The translations under genes and the position numbers were made by a program. DNA of 35,550 nt from Aromatoleum evansii (lineage in GTDB: Bacteria > Pseudomonadota > Gammaproteobacteria > Burkholderiales > Rhodocyclaceae). The stretch spans positions 1 to 35,550 of the forward strand of contig NZ_WTVK01000056.1 in assembly GCF_012910805.1 (NCBI RefSeq), given 5' to 3'. A model generated the notes under the pieces. It did no database searches, was not told the origin of the DNA, and worked only from the letters and a program-made list of their open reading frames with translations. Below, in pieces: positions 1 to 7,263 of this stretch. Position 1 is the first letter of the stretch; each line of letters begins with the position of its first letter.

Positions 1-108
1 AAACCGCCCATGCTCATCATCGGTGCCATGATGCGAAAGCTCGTTCATGTCGCCTTCGGCGTGCTCAAATCGGGAAAGGCTTTCGATCCCGCTATACATG
101 GCGCTTGA
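1..108 (+). mobile_element. IS110-type transposase, 3' end only
   Basis: Frame 1 from the window edge reads KPPMLIIGAMMRKLVHVAFG and ends FDPAIHGA before a TGA at 106-108. The 'K-P-x-M-x-x-x-x-A-x-M-R-K-L' block just before the stop is the conserved C-terminus of IS110/IS116/IS902 transposases, the DEDD/serine recombinases that carry out seekRNA/bridge-RNA guided insertion. Only about 35 codons are visible, so I cannot tell whether the element is intact outside the window. I could not define the element's right end. It must lie between 108 and the nucleotidyltransferase start near 204. Recognition is from the motif alone. Confidence 0.72.
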
Positions 109-203
109 CCCGGATAACAGTATCTACGGACGGCCCCCGTCGAGCAACGGAGCAATCGAGTAAGCTTGCCGTTCCGCCAGCGCATTCGCATCGAGGTCGA
201 GAA

Positions 204-794
204 TTGACGGATCGTTCTGCAGCCCCCTCCGGCATCGTCGGCATCCTGCTCGCCGCCGGGCAGGGCTCGCGCTTCGGCAGCAACAAGCTCTGTCATCCAC
301 TCCCCGACGGCACGCCGGTCGCGCTGCGCAGCGTGCTGAACCTGCGCGAGGCGCTCGGCGAGGTGCTGGCGGTCGTGCGTCCGGAAGATGCGGTGTTGCG
401 TGCACACTTCGATCAGGCCCTCATTCCCTACGTGCAGTGCGCTGACGCGGGCGAGGGCATGGCGGCCACGCTTGCCTGCGGGATTCGCGAGACGCACGAG
501 GCTGCGGGCTGGGTCATCGCGCTGGGCGACATGCCCTACATGCGGCCGGACACGGTCGCTGCGGTCGCTGGGAGGATCTGCGACGGCGCGTTGCTCGCCG
601 CGCCGTTCTTTCAGGGCCAGCGCGGCCATCCGGTCGGCTTTGCGGCGGCGCTGCGCGACGAACTGTTGGCGCTGGAGGGCGACGAAGGCGCGCGGCGCGT
701 GATCCTCGCGCACAAGGAGCAACTGCGCCGCATAGACTGCGACGACCCGGGCATCCTTGCCGACATCGACGTGCCGGCTGACGTGCGTCCCTGA
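204..794 (+). CDS. MobA/MocA-like nucleotidyltransferase
   Basis: NTP-transferase of the MobA/MocA family, the enzymes that add CMP or GMP to molybdenum cofactor; related proteins accompany xanthine or CO dehydrogenases. Near the N-terminus is the nucleotide-binding signature GILLAAGQGSRFGSNKL, with the Gly-rich loop and the Lys. LGDMPYM in mid-protein is the metal-binding GDMP motif, and QRGHPVGF is the substrate-loop motif typical of the family. I chose the TTG at 204 (196 residues) because GAGG at 193-196 lies 7 nt upstream and the family signature begins soon after it. The frame is open back to a TTG at 105, but that lies inside the IS transposase tail. No molybdoenzyme gene is visible, so the substrate is unknown. 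The upstream IS remnant may have removed its original promoter or operon partners. Confidence 0.85.
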   Translation: MTDRSAAPSGIVGILLAAGQGSRFGSNKLCHPLPDGTPVALRSVLNLREALGEVLAVVRPEDAVLRAHFDQALIPYVQCADAGEGMAATLACGIRETHEAAGWVIALGDMPYMRPDTVAAVAGRICDGALLAAPFFQGQRGHPVGFAAALRDELLALEGDEGARRVILAHKEQLRRIDCDDPGILADIDVPADVRP

Positions 795-810
795 GGCACG
801 CCGCGACGGG

Positions 811-1467
811 TCAGTCGTCCAGCAGCGCCTCGGTCAAGGCAGCAGGACTGGCGAACGCGCGCCAGTGCGTCGCCATTTCCTCCGGCACCAGGCTGCCGTA
901 ACCCCAGGTCGCCGCGAAGAACGGGAGCTTGTTCGTGTCGGCCGATTCACCGTCCTCGCTGCGATCTCCGACGTAAACGGAGACGTGATCCGGGATGTCG
1001 TGGTCGGCCATCAGCCGCGCGATCATCGCCGCCTTGGTCGGCAGGCGCGGCTCGAAGAGATCCAGCGCGTACACGGTCTTGAAGTAGTCGCTCCAGCCGA
1101 GGTGGTCGAGGATCAGGCGGGTCGGATGCAGGCGCTTGTTGGTCGCGATCGCGAGCGTGCGGCCGCTCGCCGCGAGGCGTTGCAGCATCTCGCCGACGCC
1201 CGCATAGGCCGCGGTCTCCCGGTAGCCGGTCGTGTCGTAGCTCGCCTTGAAGTGGGCGGCGAGTTCATCAATGACCTGCGGGTCCTTTGTTCCGGCGAGT
1301 ATCTGCAGCGTCTCGATCAGCGGCGGGCCGACGATGGATTCGTCGATCGTCACGGCCGGCGCACGGCCGGCGGCGGCGAAGGCCTGGCGGTAGCTCGCGA
1401 GGATCGCCGGGGCGGAGTCGATGAGCGTGCCGTCGAGGTCGAAGAGGACGTACTGGAAGCGGGGCAT
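811..1467 (-). CDS. HAD-superfamily phosphatase (phosphoglycolate phosphatase-like)
   Basis: Haloacid dehalogenase-like hydrolase of about 218 residues. Motif I is FDLDGTLIDSA (Asp10 nucleophile and Asp12 if translation starts at 1467). Motif II is the Thr of AIATNK. Motif IV is VYVGDRSEDGESA. A helical cap lies between motifs I and II, as in Gph/PGP phosphatases of the same length. A TTG at 1491 would add eight residues (TADAPLLM); neither start has a convincing Shine-Dalgarno, and I prefer the ATG. It is the last gene of a minus-strand run after the keto-acid decarboxylase and the DUF3025 gene, but a REP-like palindrome and about 250 nt separate it from the latter, so co-transcription is uncertain. 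The substrate cannot be read from sequence. Confidence 0.85.
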   Translation of the reverse strand: MPRFQYVLFDLDGTLIDSAPAILASYRQAFAAAGRAPAVTIDESIVGPPLIETLQILAGTKDPQVIDELAAHFKASYDTTGYRETAAYAGVGEMLQRLAASGRTLAIATNKRLHPTRLILDHLGWSDYFKTVYALDLFEPRLPTKAAMIARLMADHDIPDHVSVYVGDRSEDGESADTNKLPFFAATWGYGSLVPEEMATHWRAFASPAALTEALLDD

Positions 1468-1616
1468 AAGTAAGGGGGCGTCTGCGGTCAAGGCGGCATT
1501 TTACGGTGCTTCTCGGGGCGATGCGGCGATGTCCGAACCTGTCTCGCCGGAAAGGCGCTTCCCTTTTTCGCCCTGCGATTCGCGCGTGCCATGCGAGATT
1601 GGCGTGGGGGATTGCT

Positions 1617-1687
1617 GTGGGAGCTTCAGCCGCGAGTCGGCGGTGTTGCGCGCAATGCGGCCTCTTCCCGGCTGAAGCCGCTCCCAC
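1617..1687. repeat. REP-like palindrome, degenerate copy
   Basis: Inverted repeat in the roughly 250-nt gap between the HAD and DUF3025 genes. The right arm CGGCTGAAGCCGCTCCCAC (1669-1687) matches the second copy at 2597-2620 base for base. The left arm (1617-1635) has lost three bases (GGC) after GTGGGAGC. The arms are separated by about 33 nt. The sequence type resembles the 'GTGGGAGCGGCTTCAGCC' REP elements common in high-GC proteobacteria. Such elements can act as transcript-end stem-loops or RAYT-transposase substrates. No RAYT gene is present here. Confidence 0.8.
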
Positions 1688-1720
1688 GGAGCTTGTCCCG
1701 CAATTTTGCGGCTTCGCGAC

Positions 1721-2674
1721 TCAGAGAACCGGGAGTTTCTCCGCCGGCACGCGCTTGGGCCGGAACTGTCGCGTGTCGCGGTAATACGCAGCCGACTCGT
1801 TCTCTCGCGTCACGCCCGGAATTCCAAGCAGCGGCAGCGGTGCCAGTTCGCGCGGCGTGCGCAGCAGCCCGGCATCGAGCAGTTGCGCGGCGAGCCACGC
1901 GTCCGTTTCGGTCTGTCGTTCGGCGGCGGGGCGCGCCAGCCACCCCGCATCGACGACGCGGTACAGCGCCTTCGCGCACAGCCCGAAGAAAGGTTCGCGC
2001 AGCTGCTCCCAGGTGCCGTGGCCGAAGACCATGAAGCGGGTACTCGCGATCAGCCGCGCGCGCCGCGTCCAGAACGCATCTTCCCATGCATGGGCGGCGA
2101 GAAAGGCGGGAATCTCCGGGTCGCTCGACACGACGACGATGCCGCATTCGTCGAACTGGGTCAGCGCATCGCGCCGCGGCCCGCGACCGGGTAGTCCGGC
2201 CGCCGTGCGTGCGTCGCGCTCGCGGCGATGGAGGATGTTGCAGGCGGATTTCGCGCGCGGCCAGACGCACCACGCGAGCGCGTTGAAGAAGTCGTGCCAG
2301 TCGTCGGCGCGGGTCGGCACCTCGCCGGTGGCGAAGATGTGCTCCTCGTAGGCGAGGGCTTCGGCGGGTGGCCGGACGAAGCGGATCGGCTGCCCGGCCC
2401 CGCTCGCGGTGCCCGGCGCGACTTCGCGCAGCAGCGCGTCGAGCTGCGCGGTGCCGGGAAGCTCGGACGCGGTGAAGCGTTCCAGCAGCGCCGCGATCGG
2501 TTCGAAGAGCGCGCGGACGGCCAATGCCGCGGGGGGCGATTTCCCTGTGGGAGCGGCTTCAGCCGCGAATGGGCTGAGCAGAGGGAAATGCCGCCGATTC
2601 GCGGCTGAAGCCGCTCCCACGCAAAGCTCAGGCCCGCAGTTCGCGCGCGTGTCGTGGTCGGGTCCGGCCGTCAC
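1721..2674 (-). CDS. DUF3025 domain protein with REP-derived N-terminal segment
   Basis: 317-residue protein of the DUF3025 family; the function is not known. Recognisable family blocks are DDWHDFFNALAWCVWPRAK in mid-protein, LTQFDECGIVVVSSDP, a 'MVFGHGTWEQLREPFFGLCAK' region, and PLLGIPG near the C-terminus. The start is a GTG at 2674 with AGGAG at 2679-2683 four nt upstream, and only 12 nt separate it from the decarboxylase stop, so the two are probably one transcript. Residues from about 18 to 43 (CVGAASAAN...AAEAAPTG) are encoded by the REP-like palindrome at 2547-2620, which is read through in frame. The family-like sequence begins only after it (ALAVRALFEPIAALLERF). If the GTG is not used, the next candidate, a TTG at 2524, has no good ribosome-binding site. 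Confidence 0.82.
   Translation of the reverse strand: MTAGPDHDTRANCGPELCVGAASAANRRHFPLLSPFAAEAAPTGKSPPAALAVRALFEPIAALLERFTASELPGTAQLDALLREVAPGTASGAGQPIRFVRPPAEALAYEEHIFATGEVPTRADDWHDFFNALAWCVWPRAKSACNILHRRERDARTAAGLPGRGPRRDALTQFDECGIVVVSSDPEIPAFLAAHAWEDAFWTRRARLIASTRFMVFGHGTWEQLREPFFGLCAKALYRVVDAGWLARPAAERQTETDAWLAAQLLDAGLLRTPRELAPLPLLGIPGVTRENESAAYYRDTRQFRPKRVPAEKLPVL
2547..2620. repeat. REP-like palindrome inside the DUF3025 reading frame
   Basis: A perfect 24-bp inverted repeat: left arm 2547-2570, beginning GTGGGAGCGGCTTCAGCC, and right arm 2597-2620, with a 26-nt centre. It would form a very stable RNA hairpin in either strand. It shares its arms with the degenerate copy at 1617-1687. 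It lies 54 nt downstream of the GTG start of the DUF3025 gene and leaves that frame open. Confidence 0.92.
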
Positions 2675-2686
2675 CGATCTCCTGTA

Positions 2687-4309
2687 TTACTTCATGCTGA
2701 TGCGTTTCACCCCGGCGACGAAGCGGGCCAGAGTGGTGGACAGCACGCCGCGCGGGATCGTTATCTCGATCAGCTGGAAGCGGCCGCGCGTGGCGATCGC
2801 TTTGTCGAGCGCTGCCTTCAGTTCGGCCCGCGTGGACACCCGCACGCCGTCGCCGCCGAGGCCCGCGGCCATCTCCGCGAATCCCCAGTGGCCGAGGTCG
2901 TTGAAGCCCGATTCCGGCTGGAAGGTGCGCAGCATCTCCCAACTCGCGTTGTTGAACAAGAGCACGATGGGGTCCCAGCCGTAGCGCTTGCAGTTGCCGA
3001 GCTCCCAGCCCGTCATCTGGAAGGCGCCGTCGCCGACCAGGATCAGCGGGCGCTGGCCGCTGGTCGCCTGAAGGCCCAGCCCCGCGGGCACGCCGAAGCC
3101 CATCGTCGCGTAGTAGCCGGGGGCGAGCAGCGCCGTCTGTTCGATCTCCATTGCGGTGAACAGGCAGTCGCCGATGTCGGAGGCGATCGGAAGCTTGCCG
3201 TGTTCGGCGAAGAGGTCGTTCACGGCCTTGGCGATGTCCGTCGGAGCGATCGTTTCGGCATCCGCGACGAGGCCCCTCGGGTACTGGTGCGGCGCAACCG
3301 AGAAGGCCTTGTCGGCGCTGGCCTTCACGCGTGCGAGCATCTCGTCCACGAGTTCCGCGAGCGGGATGTTGGCGTACATGTGGTAGCCCAGCGTGACCTG
3401 GCCGTTGTGTGCCTGGATGGTCTTGCGCAGGTCGATACGGGTCTCCGACACCGCGAAGTTCGTGTCCGAGATGATCTCGCCGAGCAGGAAGAGTCCATCC
3501 GAGCCTTCGACGAGTTGCGTGACGTCCGGCAGTCCTGCGACGCCCATGTAGGTGCCGACCAGCGGCGCATCGCAGTCGGTGAGCAGGCCGCGACCCATGA
3601 AGCTGGTGACGACCGGCAGGCCGAGGCGGCGCGAGAGGTCGGCGACCTTCTCCTCGAGGCCGAAGCGGCGCACCTCGACGCCCGCCATCAGGACGGGAGT
3701 CTTCGCGACGTCGAGCCGGCCAAGGATCTCGTCCACACAGGCAGCCAGCGCGTCCCGGTCAATCGCTCGTGGCGCCTCGCGGACGACTGGCGCGCATTCC
3801 TCGCGCACCATGTCGCGCGGGATCTCGATATAGACCGGTTCCGAGTTGCGCAGGCAGCTGGCGAGCACGCGGGCGATGTCGGCCGGCGCGCGTGCGGCGT
3901 CGTCGAGCTTTACCTGGTCGCAGGTGATCTCCTTGAAGATCTGCAGTTGCGAGTCGAGCGTCTTGGCCTGATGGTGCAGCAGCAGGCCCGAGCTCGCCTC
4001 GCCCTTGCCGGGGCCGCCGGAGATCACGACGACCGGCGACTTCTCGGCGTACGCGGCCGCGACGGCATTGACCATGTTGAACGCGCCCGCGCCGTAGGTG
4101 ACGGCTGCGACGCCGAGTCCGCCGCGCATGCGCGCGGTCGCGTCCGCCGCGAAGCCGACCCCCGGCTCGTGCGAGAGCGTGTACAGCGGCAGGATCTGCG
4201 ATTCCTCGATGATGCGGAAATACGGCAAGGCGAAGTCGCCGGGGATACCGAAGATCTCATGGGCGCCATGGTCCTTGAGCGCGTGCAGCAGGGATTCGAC
4301 CAGGTTCAT
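2687..4309 (-). CDS. ipdC: Phenylpyruvate/indole-3-pyruvate decarboxylase (ThDP)
   Basis: 540-residue thiamine-diphosphate decarboxylase that removes CO2 from aromatic 2-oxo acids, giving phenylacetaldehyde or indole-3-acetaldehyde (Ehrlich-type phenylalanine/tryptophan breakdown or auxin formation). Glu48 in TLSHEPGVGF is the ThDP-activating Glu. The paired histidines His112-His113 (LLLHHQA) are typical of the pyruvate/indolepyruvate decarboxylase branch and argue against acetolactate synthase. The ThDP motif runs from GDG 426-428 to NN 453-454. The ATG at 4309 has AGGAGGAGC just upstream. It resembles the Azospirillum IpdC/PPDC type and the phenylpyruvate decarboxylases of anaerobic phenylalanine degraders. 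The divergent Lrp/AsnC regulator supports an amino-acid catabolic role. Substrate preference (phenyl- versus indolepyruvate) cannot be settled by reading; the gene symbol is a family-level choice. Confidence 0.85.
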   Translation of the reverse strand: MNLVESLLHALKDHGAHEIFGIPGDFALPYFRIIEESQILPLYTLSHEPGVGFAADATARMRGGLGVAAVTYGAGAFNMVNAVAAAYAEKSPVVVISGGPGKGEASSGLLLHHQAKTLDSQLQIFKEITCDQVKLDDAARAPADIARVLASCLRNSEPVYIEIPRDMVREECAPVVREAPRAIDRDALAACVDEILGRLDVAKTPVLMAGVEVRRFGLEEKVADLSRRLGLPVVTSFMGRGLLTDCDAPLVGTYMGVAGLPDVTQLVEGSDGLFLLGEIISDTNFAVSETRIDLRKTIQAHNGQVTLGYHMYANIPLAELVDEMLARVKASADKAFSVAPHQYPRGLVADAETIAPTDIAKAVNDLFAEHGKLPIASDIGDCLFTAMEIEQTALLAPGYYATMGFGVPAGLGLQATSGQRPLILVGDGAFQMTGWELGNCKRYGWDPIVLLFNNASWEMLRTFQPESGFNDLGHWGFAEMAAGLGGDGVRVSTRAELKAALDKAIATRGRFQLIEITIPRGVLSTTLARFVAGVKRISMK

Positions 4310-4340
4310 GGGTTGCTCCTCCTATGTGTTGTTGTCGAGC

Positions 4341-4388
4341 ATTATTGCGCGCACCTTGCGCACATTGCGTTCGTTATGTGCGCATAAT
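4341..4388. promoter_or_regulatory. Candidate Lrp-type operator between ipdC and lrp-like gene
   Basis: In the 120-nt divergent intergenic region, ATTATTGCGCGCAC (4341-4354) and GTGCGCATAAT (4378-4388) form an imperfect inverted repeat. A related half-site, TTGCGCAC, lies between them at 4356-4363. AT-rich ends flanking a GCGCAC core in a GC-rich genome, placed between an Lrp/AsnC gene and its likely target, suggest an autoregulated divergent operator. This is inferred from position and symmetry; no consensus was matched. Confidence 0.5.
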
Positions 4389-4429
4389 TGAGTATTCCGT
4401 GCACGAAATTCGTATGAGGACAAGAAACG

Positions 4430-4951
4430 ATGCAACAGATCGTCGTGGATAAGTTCGACCTGCAGATTCTCGATGCGTTGCAGCGCCGCGGCAACGCCAC
4501 CAACAGCGCACTCGGGGAGGAGATCCATCTCTCGGCCTCGCAGATCAGCCGGCGCATCAGCCGCATGGAACAGGGCGGCATCATCGCGTCCTACGCGGCG
4601 CTGCTCGATCCTGCCGCGGTCGGGCTGGACGTGTCGGCTTTCGCGCAGGTGACGCTGGAGCGGCACGGCGAGTCGCGCAGCGATGCCTTCGAGCGCGCCG
4701 TGGCGGCGCTGCCGGAGGTGGTGGCGTGTTTCTCGGTGAGCGGGGATGCCGACTACGTGATGCACATCGTCGCGCCGGACCTGGTGGCATTCTCCGACGT
4801 GATGATGAAACGCATCATGCGCCTGCCGGGACTCGCGCACCTGAAGACCAACATCGCGTTGAAGAAGGTGAAGCAGACGAGTGTGCTGCCGCTCGATCAC
4901 ATCATGCACGCGCCGCAGCCGCGGCGGCGGATGCAGTTCGCGTCCGCCTAG
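4430..4951 (+). CDS. Lrp/AsnC-family transcriptional regulator
   Basis: 173-residue feast/famine regulator. The N-terminal winged helix-turn-helix covers about residues 7-60 (DLQILDALQRRGNATNSALG and SASQISRRISRMEQGGIIASY). A C-terminal RAM/AsnC ligand domain follows (residues 65-150), including FSVSGDADYVMHIVAPD. The ATG at 4430 has GAGGA at 4416-4420. Members bind amino acids or related effectors and usually control adjacent catabolic genes and themselves. It is divergent from the aromatic keto-acid decarboxylase and most likely responds to phenylalanine, tryptophan or a derivative (inference). The C-terminus (about 20 residues, HAPQPRRRMQFASA) goes beyond the usual length of about 155. Confidence 0.93.
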   Translation: MQQIVVDKFDLQILDALQRRGNATNSALGEEIHLSASQISRRISRMEQGGIIASYAALLDPAAVGLDVSAFAQVTLERHGESRSDAFERAVAALPEVVACFSVSGDADYVMHIVAPDLVAFSDVMMKRIMRLPGLAHLKTNIALKKVKQTSVLPLDHIMHAPQPRRRMQFASA

Positions 4952-5505
4952 CCGACCCAGTGGCGCACGCGCCCGGTGTCGAGGTGCACGAAGTCCGACT
5001 CCGGGTAGTAGCCTACGCCGCCCGCTTTCAGTGCAAGCGCGGCGTCGCGCAGCGCGGCGGTGTCGAAGCCGGGGACGCGCACGTCGATCGCGCGGCCGTC
5101 CATGTGCAGGCTGCGCGTGGCGACGCCCTTGCCGTCGGCCTTGTGCAAGCGCTCGTTGGTCGCCGGCGAGCGGAAAGCCGAGATGATTTCGAAACTTTCT
5201 CCACCGCACGCCGTCCCCAATGTATGGAGAATATCGAGCAGGCGGGGGTCGATGCGGGCGACATCCCCGGTGCGGAAGTCGCGCATCAGCCAGTCGATCC
5301 GCTCGAGCGCCGACGGTAGGTAGATCCCGCCGCTGCGGTAGACGACGCGCAGGCTCTCGTCGGTATGCGTGTGACGAAAGCATAACTCGCAGTCGGGTTC
5401 GTCGAAGCTTGCCTGTGCCGGGCCGAAGTTCAGGCCCAAGGGCAGGGTGGCAAGACCTTTCAGCAGGAGCCGGCGGTGCGCGGCGGTGCGGAGGTGTTTC
5501 GACAT
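4948..5505 (-). CDS. DUF882 / YcbK (MepK)-like murein endopeptidase with Tat-type leader
   Basis: 185-residue exported peptidase of the M15/DUF882 family. E. coli MepK (YcbK) cleaves mDAP-mDAP and D-Ala-mDAP cross-links in peptidoglycan. Residues 10-32 (HRRLLLKGLATLPLGLNFGP, then AQA) form a twin-arginine-like leader with an AQA cleavage site. The zinc site is readable as His134 and Asp141 in SLHMDGRAIDVRVPG and His174 in DFVHLD, and FRSPATNERL is the conserved block before it. The start at 5505 puts the leader at the N-terminus; longer in-frame starts upstream run antisense through the neighbour. The last codons overlap the 3' end of the convergent Lrp gene by 4 nt. The divergent neighbour is an L,D-transpeptidase, which makes the bonds MepK cuts. 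Confidence 0.85.
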   Translation of the reverse strand: MSKHLRTAAHRRLLLKGLATLPLGLNFGPAQASFDEPDCELCFRHTHTDESLRVVYRSGGIYLPSALERIDWLMRDFRTGDVARIDPRLLDILHTLGTACGGESFEIISAFRSPATNERLHKADGKGVATRSLHMDGRAIDVRVPGFDTAALRDAALALKAGGVGYYPESDFVHLDTGRVRHWVG

Positions 5506-7240
5506 GGAGATGCGGGAAGTGAAGCAACCGGAGAAGGGCGCAATCGTAAACCGGGCGGCACGACTTGGGCTGGTGATCGGGCGGGTGTTACAAGTTATCG
5601 CGTTGGTCCTGGTCGTGGCCGCCGGGATGCCAAACTCGGTGGCCGCGGGGGAAGCCGGCGACGAGCTGGTGCGGCAGGCCCTGCGCGATCGCATCGTCGC
5701 GCTGCGCAACAACGGCGAGTTGCGCCCAGCTGGCGGGGAGATCGCCGCGCGCAGGCTGATCCCCGAGTTCTATGCAATCCGCGACTACGCACCGGTCTGG
5801 AGCAACCCGGATCGCCGGCGTGCTCTGCTGCGGGCGGTCGACGACAGCGCGAGTCACGGCCTCGATCCGTCGGATTACCAGTTCGACCTTTTGCGCACCC
5901 TCGCCGATGACGGCGTACGCGATGCCGGCAGGCTCGCCGACCGCGATCTGTTGTTCACCGAAGCGCTGCTCAGGCTCGTCTATCACCTGCGCTTCGGCAA
6001 GGTCGATCCGCGCGAACTCTACGAGGGGTGGAATTTCTCGCGCTCGCTGGGGGCGGTCGAGCCGGTGCAGGCGCTGGAGGCGCTGGTCCGCGCCGAGCCG
6101 CTGGGCCCCGCGATCGAGCTCTATGCGCCGCGGCTGGAAGCCTACCGTCAGCTGCGCGCGGCCTTGCTGGCGTACCGGGCGATGGAAGTGCTGGGCGGTT
6201 GGCCGTCGGTCCCCGCCGGCGCCACGCTGCGGGCGGGCGACCGCGATCCGCGGGTCCCGATCCTGCGCGAACGGCTCAAGGCGAGCGGCGACCACCTGCA
6301 GCCACCGCCGCATGATCGCGAACTCTTCGACGAGGCCTTGCGCGAGTCGGTGGTCGCGTTCCAGGCACGCCACGGACTCGAGCCGGATGGGGCCGTCGGG
6401 CGCAGGACGTTCGCCGCGCTGCACGTCGACGTCCGCCGCCGCATCGACCAGATCCGCGTCAATCTGGAACGCCTGCGCTGGATCGCACAGGACGTTGCCG
6501 GCGACTACCTCCTCGTGAACATCGCCGGCTTCAATGCACGCCTGTACCTGGATGGAAAACTCGCGTGGCAGTCGCGCGTCGTGGTCGGGCGGCCCTATCG
6601 CAAGACGCCCGCGTTCCGCGCCGAGATGCAGTACCTCGTGTTGAACCCCGAATGGGTGATTCCGCCGACGATCCTGAAGGAGGACGTGCTGCCCAAGGTG
6701 GCCCGCGAGAGCGGATATCTCAGGGAGCACGACATGCGTGTCGTCACGAACGCGGGGAAGGATGTCGATCAGCGCGAGGTCGACTGGACGCGCTACCGCG
6801 AGGGCGGCTTCCCGTACCAGATCGTGCAGGCGGCGGGGCCCGACAATCCGCTCGGCCGGATCAAGTTCATGCTCCCCAACCCCTACTCGGTGTACCTGCA
6901 CGACACGCCGACAAAGAAACTGTTCGAGCGTAGCGAACGGGCTTTCAGCTCGGGCTGCATCCGGCTCGAGCGACCGATGGAACTCGCGGTGCTGCTGCTC
7001 GACGACCCTGTGCAGTGGACTGCCGAGGCGCTGGAAGGGGAGATCGCTAAGGGCGAGACGCGCAACGTTCAGATCGGCCGAAGGGTGCCCGTGATGATCC
7101 TCTATCACACGGCCGAGGTCGGCGAGGACGGACGCACCTATTTCCACCCCGACCTGTACGACCAGGATACCGCGGTGCTCGAAGCGCTCGGGCGCCCGTT
7201 CCGCTTCGGCGCGGTCGGGCGCAGCAGGTCGGCGAAGTAA
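5504..7240 (+). CDS. L,D-transpeptidase, YcbB/LdtD type
   Basis: Large (about 578 residues) periplasmic L,D-transpeptidase that forms 3-3 cross-links in peptidoglycan. Domains in order: a hydrophobic export segment (GLVIGRVLQVIALVLVVAAG); a scaffold with YAIRDYAPVWS and LYHLRFGKVDP-like blocks typical of YcbB; a peptidoglycan-binding domain (LFDEALRESVVAFQARHGLE); and a YkuD catalytic domain with HDTPTKKLFERSERAFSSGC, whose catalytic Cys is at nucleotides 6956-6958 in S-S-G-C-I-R. Start uncertain: ATG 5504, ATG 5510 and GTG 5573 are in frame. GTG 5573 would place the signal peptide right at the N-terminus, whereas ATG 5504 overlaps the start codon of the divergent mepK-like gene. Pairing with a DUF882 peptidase mirrors the ldtD-mepK adjacency in E. 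coli, but here the genes are divergent. Confidence 0.9.
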   Translation: MEMREVKQPEKGAIVNRAARLGLVIGRVLQVIALVLVVAAGMPNSVAAGEAGDELVRQALRDRIVALRNNGELRPAGGEIAARRLIPEFYAIRDYAPVWSNPDRRRALLRAVDDSASHGLDPSDYQFDLLRTLADDGVRDAGRLADRDLLFTEALLRLVYHLRFGKVDPRELYEGWNFSRSLGAVEPVQALEALVRAEPLGPAIELYAPRLEAYRQLRAALLAYRAMEVLGGWPSVPAGATLRAGDRDPRVPILRERLKASGDHLQPPPHDRELFDEALRESVVAFQARHGLEPDGAVGRRTFAALHVDVRRRIDQIRVNLERLRWIAQDVAGDYLLVNIAGFNARLYLDGKLAWQSRVVVGRPYRKTPAFRAEMQYLVLNPEWVIPPTILKEDVLPKVARESGYLREHDMRVVTNAGKDVDQREVDWTRYREGGFPYQIVQAAGPDNPLGRIKFMLPNPYSVYLHDTPTKKLFERSERAFSSGCIRLERPMELAVLLLDDPVQWTAEALEGEIAKGETRNVQIGRRVPVMILYHTAEVGEDGRTYFHPDLYDQDTAVLEALGRPFRFGAVGRSRSAK

Positions 7241-7263
7241 GCCCGCAACAGGCAGCCACTCCG

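Noticed and set aside
109-203. Bridge/seekRNA gene downstream of the IS110-type transposase
   Set aside because: The element end and subgroup cannot be set from a 35-codon fragment, so a guide RNA call would be guesswork.
2654-4387. Long plus-strand open frame of 577 codons opposite the decarboxylase
   Set aside because: Arg/Val/Ala-rich mirror frame of a high-GC gene; it has no family motifs, and the minus-strand gene has clear ThDP motifs.
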